DNA of 64,000 bases from Motacilla alba alba (lineage: Eukaryota; Chordata; Aves; Passeriformes; Motacillidae): NCBI RefSeq assembly GCF_015832195.1, contig NC_052017.1:52588652-52652651 (forward strand). Direction: 5' to 3'. Within the stretch, counting starts at the first letter, position 1; every line of letters starts with the position of its first letter. Below the pieces are notes generated by a model. That model was not told the DNA's origin, ran no database searches, and saw only the letters and a list, made by a program, of their open reading frames with translations. Below, piece after piece: positions 49,382 to 63,187 of the stretch. The position numbers and the translations under genes are program-made.

Positions 49382-49405
49382 GCCCCCCCCCCTCCCCCCC
49401 GCCCC
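49382..49405 (-). repeat. C-run tract (minus-strand quadruplex motif) in intron 2
   Basis: Runs of 10, 7 and 4 C bases separated by single T or G bases, flanked by CCCTCCCGCCTCCCGC upstream. The complementary strand meets the G-quadruplex rule, and the C strand could form an i-motif. Confidence 0.7.
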
Positions 49406-51452
49406 GCGGCATACCAAATCAAAGATTTCAAGTTTAGCAAATGAAAGCAAACTGCTTCCAGAAGAGGAAAGCCATTCTGTATTATTCTGTTTCTCTGTAT
49501 CAAAAATGTGAGAATTAAGAGGGTTTGGTTGGTTGAAAGAACAACCTGAGAAAGCACAGATGAATCTAGGAAGGTGGGAACCAGTTTACAAAAACATACC
49601 TGAGAAACAGAAAGTACTGTATGTGTCCATCTGTGTGTAGCCAGGCGCACAGTTTTGTGTGCCAGTAGGGAATATCTGAATATGTATTTGCCTGTATGTG
49701 TGTATAAGCACGCTGATGTCCTTACATGCAGGTATAGCAGGGCAGACATGCTCCTATGCCTCTGCCTGCACCCATGCCATTCCTGCAGACAAGGATGTGC
49801 ATTCATGTGTTTTCCTCTGTGCAGGGTATATCTGCCTTGCATACATGTAAGTGATTCATGCTGAGGAATTCTTTATATCTATATATAGAGACATGCCTAT
49901 GAGACGGCAACCTCATTTGATGCAACAGAGCTTTGCAAGGTTGATACAGGATTGAAGCTTAGTTTACTGGAAGCAACTGGAAGTTCTGTTACTCATTTCA
50001 GTGGGCCTGGGATTTGGGCCTTGGTGCTCAGAAATTAAAAATTTTAATGAAAACAAACAGGCAGCCTCTGATCCACTTAATTTTAGAATTTACAGCAAAT
50101 TATTACAAGTATGTACAAAAAAATTGCTATCTCAAAAAAAAAAAAAAAAAAAAGATTAAGCCTTGGGATTGTTTTTACCTTGGAATATTTTACTGGTGCA
50201 AATGATCCTAAACTTTGCTTGAGCTATTTTAGATGTAAATGAAGAAATCAAATAAAAGAAAAAAAAACAACTTCAACCAAACAAACACCTTTTTTGTTTC
50301 TAAATATTTGAAGCCATGTGGGGGAAGGGCTTTCAATTTGGAAAGAACTCAAAGCTGTGGATGTAAAGTGCTTCCTAACAAAATAGCAGAGGAGAGTCAA
50401 GGTTCACCAGAACTGAATTATTTCACATTCTGAATGACCTTGTCAATGCCTCTTTGGGTTAACTTTTCAAGAAAAGGTATTTAAATAAAGTCGCTGCTGC
50501 TTTTCCCCCCACCACGAACACTCAGGGACTAGTTCTTTTTTCCTGATTTTCTTTTTTGGTTTATTTTTCTCTTGCAACAAAATCTCCTTTTTCTGGCAGC
50601 TAATGGTAAGTGAGCATGAAGATAAGGTAGTAATTGTGCTATAATTTCTCCTCCCACTGTAAGAGGCAACAGTAAGGGAGAAGGAATGAAAGTATGCGAC
50701 CTGGATGACTGGTCACATATGCTGGATAATGAATAATCAGAATAAATAGTTTGCCAGTGATCCATAGGCTGAAATGCATTCACAGAAATGGCCACTGTCT
50801 AACTGTGGCAATAGGAGATTTGTAATCATCAGTCTGCCTAGGGGATAATTACCAGATAACATTAAATTCTCTGAATAAATTCTACGCTGCAAAGAATTCA
50901 TCTAACTCCAGTGGTCACTCATTAGTAAACATTTTGAGCAATTATCTCTCAATAACCATGCTCTTCTCTTCACTCTCTTTAGAGGAACCTTTCTAGTAAC
51001 CTATTTTTTTTCTGTCTCCTGGGGAACGGAAATGAGAAGTGAAGGGAAGGATGCTTTTGAATGTAATTACAGATTGGCACGCAGTACAAATTCCCCCAAA
51101 TCTAAACATAGGCAGTAGTAATGTTAGCAACTAAAAAAGGAAAAAAAAGCTTGCTTTGTATGGAAAAACAGTTCACTTACAGTATAATTCAAAAACGTTT
51201 CAAAATTAAGCACCGGTGAAGCATAATATTTAAAGCAACAGCACATTCTTACACACTGAGCATTTTTCAAAGGAAAATAAATAAATCCTGTGTATTAAGA
51301 GAAATTAAGAATAAGCCACATTATCATGTCACAAAGAATAATTGCTTTCATTATGAAAGAAAAAGCCTTAATAATTTAACAGCATATAGGTGTAAAAAAA
51401 AAATTCACATTTTACTCAAAAGATACTCTCAATTGTATAGCTTTGACCCCAC

Positions 51453-51455
<3 letters not shown>

Positions 51456-51493
<38 letters not shown>
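51456..51493. repeat. TA dinucleotide repeat in INHBA intron 2
   Basis: An uninterrupted TA run of about 38 bases is the longest perfect dinucleotide repeat seen here, and it can extrude as a cruciform. Confidence 0.95.
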
Positions 51494-51497
<4 letters not shown>

Positions 51498-54400
51498 CTT
51501 GAACTAACAGGGCTTGATCTTGAATCCTGCTGCAAATTGCAAATAACGGAACTTCAACGGCAGAGTTAAAGCCAACAATACTGAAGGAAGTATCCTTAGC
51601 CTCAGAGGAAGAGCACACTGGACCTGCAGATTCCTGCTGGAGCACAGCATCAGCTACCCCATGCAGGGCTGCCCCTCCAGTCCCCCTGTGCCTGGGCCCT
51701 CAAGGGCTCTGCCAATCTCTCCATGGGCTACTGTGCCATGCCCATCACCCACATGCTGCTTGGGAGCAGGTACTGACTGCAGAGTCCTGTGCGAGCCCTG
51801 GCCAGCCCTCCCAGAGGTGGAGAGGAGGGTACCTGTGCAGGCTCCCCTCTGCTTGCATGTTCAGGTTTCTCTCCTAAAAACGTGCATGAGCACTGGTGAA
51901 GAGAAAAACAGATATGAGATAACTCCCATGCTATATATACTGCTACACTTTCTTTCCATTCAGTAACTCCTTCCATTAAACCTTTTACCATATATGCACT
52001 ACTTAGAGCTTGTATTTTTAGCCACTTCTCACATCATTTGCTGGTGTCACTTGCCCTGCTAGACTGCTCCTTTGGCATCACAGCCCTCCTTCTGGAAGGG
52101 ACTTTGCTCAGCAGTAAAGCAGAGAGGTGGCCCCTCCAAAGTTTTGGGAAAGGGAAATGAGGAAAAGCAATCAAAAGGAGCCCAGAGTAATCCCTTGTCT
52201 CCTTTTTCAGCTGCCTTCTGCTATGATAACAATCCAGGCTGTTGACACTGCTGTTTATATGAGCATGGAAGTGATGAAGGCATTATCACTGTTGGGCTAT
52301 GGGTCTTTCCTCAGCAGTCAGGCAGGAGGAGCAGGATGATTACAAATGGAAAAAGACCCTTGCAAATCAGCCTTGGCAAATGTAACGGCAGGACAAAAGG
52401 GTAAACAAAATGTAATTATGGAAATGATACCATCCCCAAATTTCAGGAGTATCTCTTTTACTTTCAGTTTGATGAACAGTATATATTTCCGAAGCTTTTA
52501 TCCTGGCCGTTAATTCAGACCTAAAGACTGCTAAATCCCTAAGAAATATCTGGAGAAATTTAAATATAGATTTTTTTTCTTTTTTTTTTTCCTCAGAACA
52601 CTTGAAGAATTCATTTTATTGTAGTACTGAACCTTTTGGAAACAAAGATCCTGTTATAAAGTGAATGTGTAACCATAATAAGTCAGATCCTGGGGTCTCA
52701 ATTTGGTTTTCGAACAGGCCAAACTCTGATTTCAAAATGAGCTTGTCTGAGAACAGTGACCTCTTAAAAACTGCAGGATTCATACCATTTGTGCTGTGTG
52801 ATCGTAACAAACTAGTTGTGAATGTGGAGAGAATTCAGAAAAGCTTCGTTTTTTCCTAATGTGAAAGCATGCTTTTTATCCTCAACCTTGCACCATTCCC
52901 AGTCTCCTTCTAAAAAGACCTATGAAAGGGAAAGTGTTTTTTAATTGCTATAAAACCTTTTATTAGCTATGCAGGTTTCAGGATTTTGTTTCATTCAGAA
53001 ATATTAGTCTCAGATAAGCTTCCTGCATCTTTTTTTCTTTAGACTCTTAATCCAACATTTGTTTCTGAAAATGTAGCTAACAACATCCAGAGTGGCTGTT
53101 ATTGTAGGTAACAACCTAAAAGGAGGCTGTTATCCCTGTATAAGGACATGTCTTAGGCTACCTTGTTCCAGCTCACTTCCCTTAGGTAAAGAAAAAGCAA
53201 GTACTCATGTACTTTCAATATACTGTTCAAATATTTTTAATAATGAGGAAGAATTCTACTTTCACACATAAAGGAGCATTTGAAAAGCTATTTAAGAGGG
53301 TTCTTGAGGTCCTGTTTCTTTAATGTAATATTTGTCAAAAAACTGCTTGCATCACTTTGCTTCTGCCCAGTGCAAAAGGTAATGTGAATGTTTGCTGTTG
53401 CAGATACGTCACTTCGTAACTATTTTCAACTCCCACTAGGATGGAAATAGCAGAATGTGAAATACCATGCACTAGCACTTAACAGAACTAGGTTATTCTG
53501 TAATTCAGGGCTGCCTGGCTTTTTATATTAGATGGGTCATACAGCTTCTTCCACTGTTGAGCCAGGTCTGCACACCCTACCTGTTTTCTCCAGAGCAGAT
53601 GACCAGACCAGGTTTTTCATCCATTTCCAGCACAGATGAGCTTCTCATACACCCAGCACAGTTGATCTGCTCATGCATAGAACCCCTGTTAGTGCCAGAG
53701 CTGCTGTCCATGCCCAGCTTGGTTTTTCAAGAATGCAAAATAAGTATGGCAATTCCCAGCAATTCATGCTTATTCCATACAGAAATCTGTGAGCTCTGGG
53801 GAAGAAAGAGAGCAGCTGGGAAGAGGCTGATGGTGCCAGAAGATCTTCTGCAGCTTGATCTAAACCACCTTTTTTTTTCCACCAAGGTTTGTTTGGGTAG
53901 AGGCAGCAAGCAGAATGGGTTGGATGGAGAGTCTTGATTAGCAGCAACCCACCCTTGGCACATCACCTGACTTCAGGTTCCCTTTAAGTCCAGGTCCCCC
54001 TCGGAAAGGACTTATCAGGACTGGAAAGGGATAACCTGAAGTTAGAAGCTTGCTTTAGAAGAGAGAGTCAGGGGGAATAAAACCAGAGGCTGGCTGGTTC
54101 TCACAGCCCTTAGAAGTATCCATTCTCATAGAGAATGCTCCATAACACCCTGTGTACAAGGCAACCAGCCTTTTGGACTTCCTTTGGACTGGAGGGATGT
54201 CAATGTACAACATCTCATGCTCTGAAACTGAATCAGGAGTGAGATTGGTGTCTATCACCTGACCTCTGCTCAAACACAGCTGGCAGCTTTGACATAGTTT
54301 GATTACCAGAATACAAAAAAAAAACAACCAAACAAACCCCAGCATTAGCCATTCAGTCATATTGAATGAATCAATTAAAAAATAGAAAAAGAGCACTTTC

Positions 54401-56078
54401 ATCATGCCTCACAGTACTGGCCAGCTTGCTCTTTTTTATAAGCTACTTCCTTAAAAGAAGAAATAGATGTAACTCACACTGAAGACTGGCATCAGCCGTC
54501 TGTGAAAAGCAGTTAACACAAACCATGTGTTTCCATATCTCAGTGACAGTTAAAGTCTACAATTTCACACTCTCATTTAGAGGGAAAACAAAAACAAAAC
54601 ACTATGCCCTTTGGACACTGTAATTTAGAAATGTCTCTCTCTTTGACTTGGGAATGCCATGAGGGAAAGCTGAATGTGTCAGTGCTAGTACTTCAGAGAG
54701 AAGAAAAGCAACAGGTAGCTCAAGGGGCAGCATGGCCTCCCTACAAACTTCAGAAATCAGCAACTCTTGAATTTGCAAATGAACACAACATAGATGTCTC
54801 CTATGATTTTGCTCCAGTCCTGTCTCACCCGAGAATGGGAGAACAGGGAAATGGTCAGGGAGCCTATAATGGTAAATTCAGTTGCAGTGGGAAGCGAGGA
54901 GAAGACCCTTGCTACAAAGAGGGCAACTTTTCCTGTATGTGTCCTGCTATTTCTGTTTTAATCACCACTTTCTGGTCTTAGGCTGCAAAGTTACAGTTCA
55001 CTGAAAAGAAGAATTGCTGCACAGAAAATTTGGTAAACACCTATGGGTAGCTCAAGAATAATATTAATGACAAATTTATAATTATGAATACTCTCTTTCA
55101 CACTAAGGCCAGATATCTGTACATTGCAAATCTGTGACCACAGTCCATCCTGGCCTTCATGCTGAGAAGGGGCAAAAGACATCATTAGGGCTTTTTTCTT
55201 TGTCAAGAAAACAGAAAAGTACCTCTCTTGAAAAAAACAATATCACCACCACCCCCCAGCTAATTCATTCTCTCTTAACTTCTTCATGCTCTAGTGATCA
55301 AATCATTAAACAGCCCTCATTATTCATTCCAACTTCTGCCAGGGATATGAGCTCTGTATCTGAGAAACACCTCCTCACCATCACAATCATCATAATGACA
55401 TCTCAGCAAGTTGATACAATTATGCCAGAGAACCATTCCCATAATTATACAGTTCTTTAGCTCATTTCTCAGTGTATTCACCATTACTATAATCACAGCA
55501 AGTACAGTGTGTTAAATTAGGAACAGGATCTACAGCTCACATCTAACAGGATGAAAAGTCTGCCTGCTGCAATTCTTCAATTCTTTACACCATAACTCTG
55601 CAAACTTCTTAAAGCGGAGGTTCATATTTTAGTATGTGTTTTTTTTTGAAACAATAGGTATTTGCAACTCATTTTAAGATGAAAATGAAGGTTGTATTTT
55701 TATGAAGGGAGAAAGTGTAAACCTCTACCACACATAATTTTCAAAGTATTGCTAAAGAACTGGTAGCGCTGGACCTTATTTCCTAACCAAATATTAGGTG
55801 TAGATTTTTATGCATATGGCCTATATGGACTGCCATCATAAAGCATTTTTGCCTTTCAGCTCACAGTGATCATAAAGACAGCTTAAGCAAACTTTGGCAG
55901 CCTCTGATGCTTATTTGCCATGAGATCCTTTACATTAATGACTATATTGTTACTATGAAAAATGCTCTGGTTAAAATTTGCTGGAAATCAGGCAAATGTA
56001 TACTTTTCTAAAAAGAGAATTTTCACAAAATACAAACTGAGGAGGGGGTGAAGGAAGGTTAGAACAGAAGATCCATAA

Positions 56079-57095
<1,017 letters not shown>

Positions 57096-57827
57096 ATGCT
57101 AGTGTGCACAAGACCCTTCTTGTTAAGTAGAAAATGTATCAAAAGCCCAAGAAGAGGAAAGACCAGACATGGTATAATCTTTTTTGAGTGAAACAATCAT
57201 CAGAAATATAAGCAAAAACAGAAGAGAGCAAGAAAAGGGAGAGAGAGAAAAAGAAGAAGAAAAAAGACTTATGGAGGATCAGAAAATACTTCAGCTACAA
57301 AAAAGGAAGAAAACTTCATGAAGTTGGGCTTGAATAAGACAGGTCTGAATGGTGGTATGGGGTTGGGGATTTCCCCTTCCTTTCAGTGTGCTCCTTATCT
57401 TGTTCCATAGTATACTAAACATTAGTTACTACTAGGGGAAGGAAGTTCTGTTCCCTCCCTTAGTTACCCATCAGGTCAAGCCATGGTAGCAGCTCATCTA
57501 ACCTGCAGAAATTTGGACTAAGTCTAAAAGGTCAATGAAAAGCCATGTGTATGATCACTGCAGTCACTGGCGCTTTCCCCCCACATTTACAGAGCAACTG
57601 AGTAGGTGTGTAGTGTTTGTGTTTGTATATATATGGCTATGTATTTTTATACATGTCTCTATACATACACACACAATACACATACTTAACATTGATCAAG
57701 GGTCAATAGTGTGCAGGTGTGTACTCCTTCATCTTCTGCACTACATTTACAAAAAAAAAAAAGAAGAAGAAAAAAGGAAAAAAAAGAAAAAATGAAGAAA
57801 AAAAAGGGAACAAAAAATTAATGAAAG

Positions 57828-57833
57828 AATAAA
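57828..57833 (+). terminator. INHBA: Possible proximal polyadenylation signal
   Basis: AATAAA lies about 730 bases after the stop codon, following a long A/G-rich stretch. If used, it gives a short 3' UTR that lacks the distal AU-rich elements. A nearby GU-rich downstream element is weak, so usage is uncertain. Confidence 0.4.
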
Positions 57834-58584
57834 AGTTACATTCTGTAAAGGTGCTTACAATGTTAGAACTATGCAACCTAGATGGTTTGAAACTGTTTAC
57901 CTGCAAGAGAAAGAAAAAAAAAAACAGAGAGACTTTTTTTTTTAAATGGAAGTAACTTGTTTTAAAAAAAAATCTTTGGTGAGAGATACTTGAAAGGAAC
58001 ATGTTTGTCCAGTTGCTGGAGTCAAACATTTCTATATTTTGTAAAAAAAATTTTTAATCGTTTACTATTTGCACTACAATGGTGTCTGACCTGTCTAATC
58101 CTTATTTAACAAATATTTGCAAGGGAGGGTGGTTGGGTGTGGGAGGGGTTGAGAGCTGCACTTATTGTGAGCTATACAAGAACTGCTACAGCACACAAAA
58201 TAGCTATTTTTATTATTATAATAATTATTATTATTTTGTACCTTAAAATGAATAGACACATACACCAAAGACATTTGTGCAAGCCTCTATAAAGTCTGTT
58301 TGTGGTTGGTACCATTCACCTATAACGAGTTAGGGTTTGAATTAAGAGTCAGTGGGTTGATTACATTCAGGCTAGAGTATCTGTCAACCAGTTAAATTCA
58401 AATAGTGCCCTCAACAAAAAACAGCCATTTGAAGTAAGCCCAGAAAATCCCTGGGATTTGGATCCAAAGTGCTTGGATCTGAGGTCCATCTGAGCATAAT
58501 CATACTGTTTTGTATGTACAACACTAAACTTGGCCCTGATGCACAGCACATGTGCATTGTAGGGAAACAACTTTGTCCAAGGGA

Positions 58585-58632
58585 TATACATATATATGTA
58601 TATATTTCTGTATGTATATATGTATGTATACA
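58585..58632. repeat. TATG/TATA repeat in the 3' UTR
   Basis: Alternating TATATG and TATGTA units, including two Pumilio-type TGTATATA octamers. Confidence 0.8.
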
Positions 58633-60500
58633 CAAGGTATAAGCACTTCTGGCTTCATTTTACTGTTCTTAAAACAATGAATGTTTGTGTGCAAAGCACA
58701 GTATGTTAAAAGATTTTTTGTTTCTTACTGCCAAATGGGAGGCTACATGTTCAAAATGGTATTTGTGCAAGAGAAACCTAAAGTGCTGGTATACACTTAA
58801 AAAGTGTTGATGTAAAATTGCAAGCAGCCTTGGGCCCTGTCCACCATTGCTCCTGCAAATATACAGAAAATGGCAATTGTGGTTGGATTTCTGTTTGAAA
58901 TACAGTCTTTGCTGAAATACTGGCTTTCTCAACCACCACCCTCTAGCATGACAACTCTCAATGGATTTGCTGCATGTTACCTGTAAGACCTAATTTTCAG
59001 TGTCAACACCTAACCTGAAGGGTCCAACCCGTAGGGCATAGGTAGATAGTCTTTGTTTTTTAAAAATTTTTCGCTGTCATATTTAAAAGAATGTTAAACT
59101 TACATTTGTCTTTGGGTAGGGTGAGATGATAAGAGGGAATGGGAGAAACCTTTAGGCCCTGTTTACACTGAGCTTGATAACCCTGAGCCTGAAGCTTCAG
59201 ACTCTCATAGGTTTGCTGAACCAAGCCCCAGTTAGCTGCCTTCTGATGGGACAGGCTTCTAAATGCCTCTCCTGGAAAGAAGTACTAACATGGCTCCCTG
59301 TTTTGTTGAGAGCACAATCTGTTAAAAAAAGAAAAAAAAAAAAAGAAAAAGAAAAAAAAGAAAAAAGATAGCACAATATAACCGAGTCACACTGGCTAGG
59401 GATAGTGTGTTAGCACCTTCATGGCAAGAACCATGTTTAAACAGTGTAATCAGGGCCTTCATTTTTTGTCAGCCAAAACTGTTTGTGTGTGCATGTGTGC
59501 GTGTGTGTTCTCTGCGTGTGCATATGTATGTGCGCATGGGCGCATGTCCGTATTTGTATGTATCTATAGAGAGAAAAATGAAAAGGGAAAAAAAAAAGAA
59601 AAAAAAAAAGAAAGAAAAAAAATAGCCCTTTCCTCTGTTGAATAGGTATCAACATACATGCGTATAGCTAAGTTTTCTATCTAATTTATTCCACAATATT
59701 TAGATTGCATAGTACCGCTAATGGGTTATACATTTATGTACTTTTTATACAACACAGTTTTTTACAGACTTGTTTGCAATTTGCAAAAAAAAAGTTGAAA
59801 AAAATATAATTGGTTAAACACTAAATTTGTCACTAAAGCGTTCTGTAAAATATCAAGGCATTCTGATTTAAATTATTTGCAGAAGTTTGTCGGGTTTTTT
59901 GTGTTTTCTTCCTAGGGAAAGGGAGGGATACCAAATGCTAGTAGGAAAATTATCAGGAAAAAAAAAAGATGCACAACTAATTTATCTTTATAACTTTAAT
60001 GAAGTTCTTGGCCCTGCTTATTTGAAGCATGTGGCAGAATGTCTGTTGATTTTTCTAGAAGCAGAGACAGCCTTTGGAGCAGCAGGAGCAGGGACACAGT
60101 GTGAGAGTTGTTGAGGATACCATTTAGTTCACTGGTCTTTGTACTTGGCCTTAAAATTGGGTGCCCTGGGTTACTTGTGTCAACAGGCCCTTTGATGTCA
60201 ACTGGCATCCTTACAAGATCAGTAAAACTACTTACATGAGCAAAGTTGTGCCAGGGTGAATCACAGGTTCCTTCTGCTGGGGACACTGTCAAGGGAGAGA
60301 AAGGATTCTGAGTGAATGGCATCACAGCCAACACTGTTTAATCCAATTATTTGAATGAGGCTGTTTGCATCATGGTGGATCTCTGAACACAGTGGTAAGG
60401 GAAACAGGTCAGATGGCTCACATTGATAAAATTTATTCTCAACAGTGATTAGTTAGAGAGTATTGGAGACCTGAAATCCCCAAACCTTCCCCTACATGAC

Positions 60501-60525
60501 AATGGCAAAACTCCCATTGGCTGCT
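60501..60525. repeat. Ancient repeat fragment in the INHBA 3' UTR
   Basis: AATGGCAAAACTCCCATTGG matches the GGCAAAACTCCCATTGACTT pattern common in reptile and bird genomes. It is short, so chance is possible. Confidence 0.4.
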
Positions 60526-61467
60526 AGCGAAGTAGATTTAGAAAAACTCATGGTTTTTCTGGCTAAAGGAGAAAGACCCTTTAAAAATAATTCTCATCCT
60601 GAATTTGATAGCAGATTTAATGTGATGAATAGGGACTGGCCTGAAAAACATGAAACTAGCCTGAGACAACTTCCAAGTGAGGAAAGAAAATAGGATTTTA
60701 GATATTGTGAGCATGTTTCATGATGGCTACACCAGAAACAGAAGAAAGTTTTCAAATCAAGAAGTAACTGTTCCAAGCCCCACTTTTTAGCTTGTATTTG
60801 TGTGTGTATACTGGTCACAAATTTTAAATTTCTCCCTCCAATCTCTAGAATCAGTCATGGGGTTTTGATTTGTGGTCAGAGTTATTTAAAGTAGGGGGAA
60901 ATGAAAAACTGTATGATAAAGTAAAATAAGAAATTTGGATGTTAATCAAGACTGAATGATTCCAGCAAAATAGCCCATCCCTGATAATTTGATTTAATTA
61001 AATCTGCATGTACTTAAAATAGCATTAGAAATTGTTACCATATTTAAGCAGTTGTTCTAGGGCATGCAGCCTTAAAAATTACTTCTCCTTTCAGGTATGA
61101 CTGTACCAAAAAAAAAAAAAAAAAAAAAAGAAAGGCTCCTAACTACTAACACATTCCTTTCCAAATAACCTACTTACTGTTTATATTGAAAATACATTTT
61201 CAGTATATTTTTAATCACAGAAATGTATTTGTTTAGTACCTCCATAATCTTATTGCTTGAGAGCTGACCACATTTGGTTGTCTTTTCACATCTCCATGTC
61301 AGATGCTCACTGGTTACAAAGCCTAAGAAACTGGCATAAGTGCATGCTAAGATGTTTCTTTGGGAGGGCTGAATGTATTTGTATCCTTTAGATTTAGCAA
61401 AAGGAAATGCTTACAGATGCTTGTAATTATTATGTATTCATATGGTCTAGTGCCCAAAACTGTAAAA

Positions 61468-61520
61468 CTGAATGAAATGGGAGTTTTGTCATTGACTTCA
61501 ATAGAAACAGTCTCCTACCA
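61468..61520. repeat. Ancient repeat fragment in the INHBA 3' UTR
   Basis: GGGAGTTTTGTCATTGACTT followed by CAATAGAAACAG matches the TTTTGCCATTGACTTCAATGG pattern of the same repeat class. Confidence 0.5.
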
Positions 61521-61998
61521 AATCACTGCAGAGTAGGGTTGCATTATATATACCTCCTTTTTTTTGTATTTAGTTGAGAATTAAGCTGTCAAGTTCATTT
61601 AACAGTGACACCACAAGACCATGTAGAGGCTAGCAGCAATATCTCTTAGGTAGAGAACTTCAGGCATCTGTAAATTTTATGTGCAAAATTAAAAATCGAT
61701 GGACCATAGTTATTCATGTAGAATTGTGCCTTACTCTGTAAGCAATGCCATTGATTTTCAGAGGGTCTCCTTTCCTAGAAAGTTACCAGTCAGCACCAAT
61801 AAATTGAGAAAAATCTATTTCTGAAGTATAGGTAGATACAATGGAAATTATTAAGTTCTTTAAGTTAAACCTCATGTTGATAGTGTACATCAGTATAAGA
61901 ACCAGATGCTAATCCCTTTCCTTACACTGAAAAAAGCTTTACTCCCCTATATGCTCTCATTGCATTACATGTGGAGTAAAATGTTTTCAGCATGAGTA

Positions 61999-62004
61999 AA
62001 TAAA
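61999..62004 (+). terminator. INHBA: Possible intermediate polyadenylation signal
   Basis: AATAAA lies within ATGAGTAAATAAAATCAT. It is a perfect hexamer, but the conserved distal block still follows, so it is at most an alternative site. Confidence 0.25.
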
Positions 62005-62177
62005 ATCATAATTTGATCTTCTGTGAACAATGAGAAGCAAGATTTTCATGGGCCGAAACAAGCAGCACTTCTGGGTTTTATAGCTATTTATTTTTTGAGA
62101 TATAATGAATCTGTTAATTCTCAATGGGTTTCTTTGTATTTAAATACTTTCAAAAACAATACATTGACAATGGGTTG

Positions 62178-62400
62178 AAGATATATATATACACATATAT
62201 ATAATCTATATGTATGTATATAGATATATCTTCATAATAATATGTATATATAACATTAATACAATTTAATATGACATAACTTATAATATTATGTTATATT
62301 ACATTGAATTATATTATATATATACATATTATATATATGTCTACAGTATATATATATACACACACACAACTATATATATGTATATACATATATATAAATT
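62178..62400. repeat. AT-rich tandem-repeat zone in the 3' UTR
   Basis: Interrupted TATA, TATG and ACACATA units cover about 220 bases, directly upstream of the conserved distal 3' UTR block. The zone would fold into many weak hairpins in RNA. Confidence 0.85.
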
Positions 62401-62803
62401 ATGAAAGCCAAGATATTATGAAGCCTATTTTGTTTTTATCATTTTGTGTTTTGTTGTTGATATTATTATTATTGTTATTATTATTATTTTGCATACTACA
62501 TGCAGTGCTTTAACCAATGTCTGTTTGGCTAATGTAATTAAAGTTGTTAATTTATATGAGTACATTTCAACTATGTCAATGGTTTCTTAATATTTATTGT
62601 GTAGAAGGACTGGTATTTTTTTTATTTACATTATGTTTAAAGAGGTAACAGTTTGATATGTTCTCATTTGTTTATATTAGAAGTTATTTATTTTCACGGC
62701 ATTCCGTCTGGTATTTTGATATTTGGAAGGCATGCTACCTATACTTTGTACAGTTAGCGGGCAGTATTCAGCAGCTCCCAGTAGATTTTTAGGCCCTATA
62801 TTA

Positions 62804-62809
62804 AGTAAA
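62804..62809 (+). terminator. INHBA: Variant polyadenylation hexamer AGTAAA
   Basis: The human sequence at the same place, as I recall it, reads TTAAATAAAAAGAC; here it is TTAAGTAAAAGAC. AGTAAA is a known weak variant hexamer. It is followed by TATTTGGGCTTTTTTATTTT, a U-rich stretch. It could still work at low efficiency. Confidence 0.4.
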
Positions 62810-62949
62810 AGACTTATTTGGGCTTTTTTATTTTAGATTTTTCCTATTGGTTTGCCAGGACCACTCAGTGCACTTATTGCCAGACACTCTGCCTGCGTGA
62901 CCAATTTATTCCTACTGTATTTACCCAGGACAGAGGACCAAAACCACCT

Positions 62950-63000
62950 CTGGTGTAAGTCCAGTGACTTCAGTGAAGTTATACCAGAGATGTATTTGGC
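62950..63000. repeat. Ancient repeat fragment near the INHBA 3' end
   Basis: TCTGGTGTAAGTCCAGTGAC, then TTCAGTGAAGTTATACCAGA, is an almost symmetrical palindrome of the TGTAAATC...TTGACTTCAATGG type, followed by ATTTGGCTC. It lies between the conserved end block and the AATAAATAAA, so the distal polyadenylation region may derive partly from a transposable element. Confidence 0.5.
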
Positions 63001-63177
63001 TCACAGAGAAAATGCTTGAGCAAATCAATGCAAAGAAAAGGCAGAAAGAAAGAGTCTTTGCATTTGGAACAGGATTTCAACATGTTAAAAATGTTTGGAT
63101 CAGCTGTTACTTTATTTTACTTTGTTCTTTTTGTTATTTTGCTCTTTCTTATACAACAGCAGCAACAACACAAGTGA

Positions 63178-63187
63178 AATAAATAAA
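63178..63187 (+). terminator. INHBA: Distal polyadenylation signal, overlapping AATAAATAAA
   Basis: Two overlapping AATAAA hexamers (63178-63183 and 63182-63187) are followed 15-30 bases later by CCTTGTGTAATCGTT, a GU-containing downstream element. This is the best signal after the conserved end block, so cleavage near 63200-63210 is the likely end of the long INHBA mRNA. Confidence 0.6.

Noticed and set aside
49291..49842. Minus-strand open frame of 183 codons in INHBA intron 2
   Set aside because: It contains the C-run tract read as poly-glycine, has no recognisable domain, and lies antisense inside an intron. Composition explains the length.
51655..51860. GC-richer patch in intron 2 considered as an alternative exon
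   Set aside because: An AG/GTACTG donor-like site exists near 51770, but there is no convincing acceptor, no conserved peptide, and the INHBA frame joins exactly from 45202 to 56209.
53557..53937. Plus-strand frame of 126 codons in intron 2
   Set aside because: No domain or splice support, and overlapping minus-strand frames of similar length indicate locally few stops rather than coding.
54604..54981. Plus-strand open frame of 125 codons in INHBA intron 2
   Set aside because: No family resemblance, no signal peptide, and no splice signals tying it to the gene. It is probably a chance frame.
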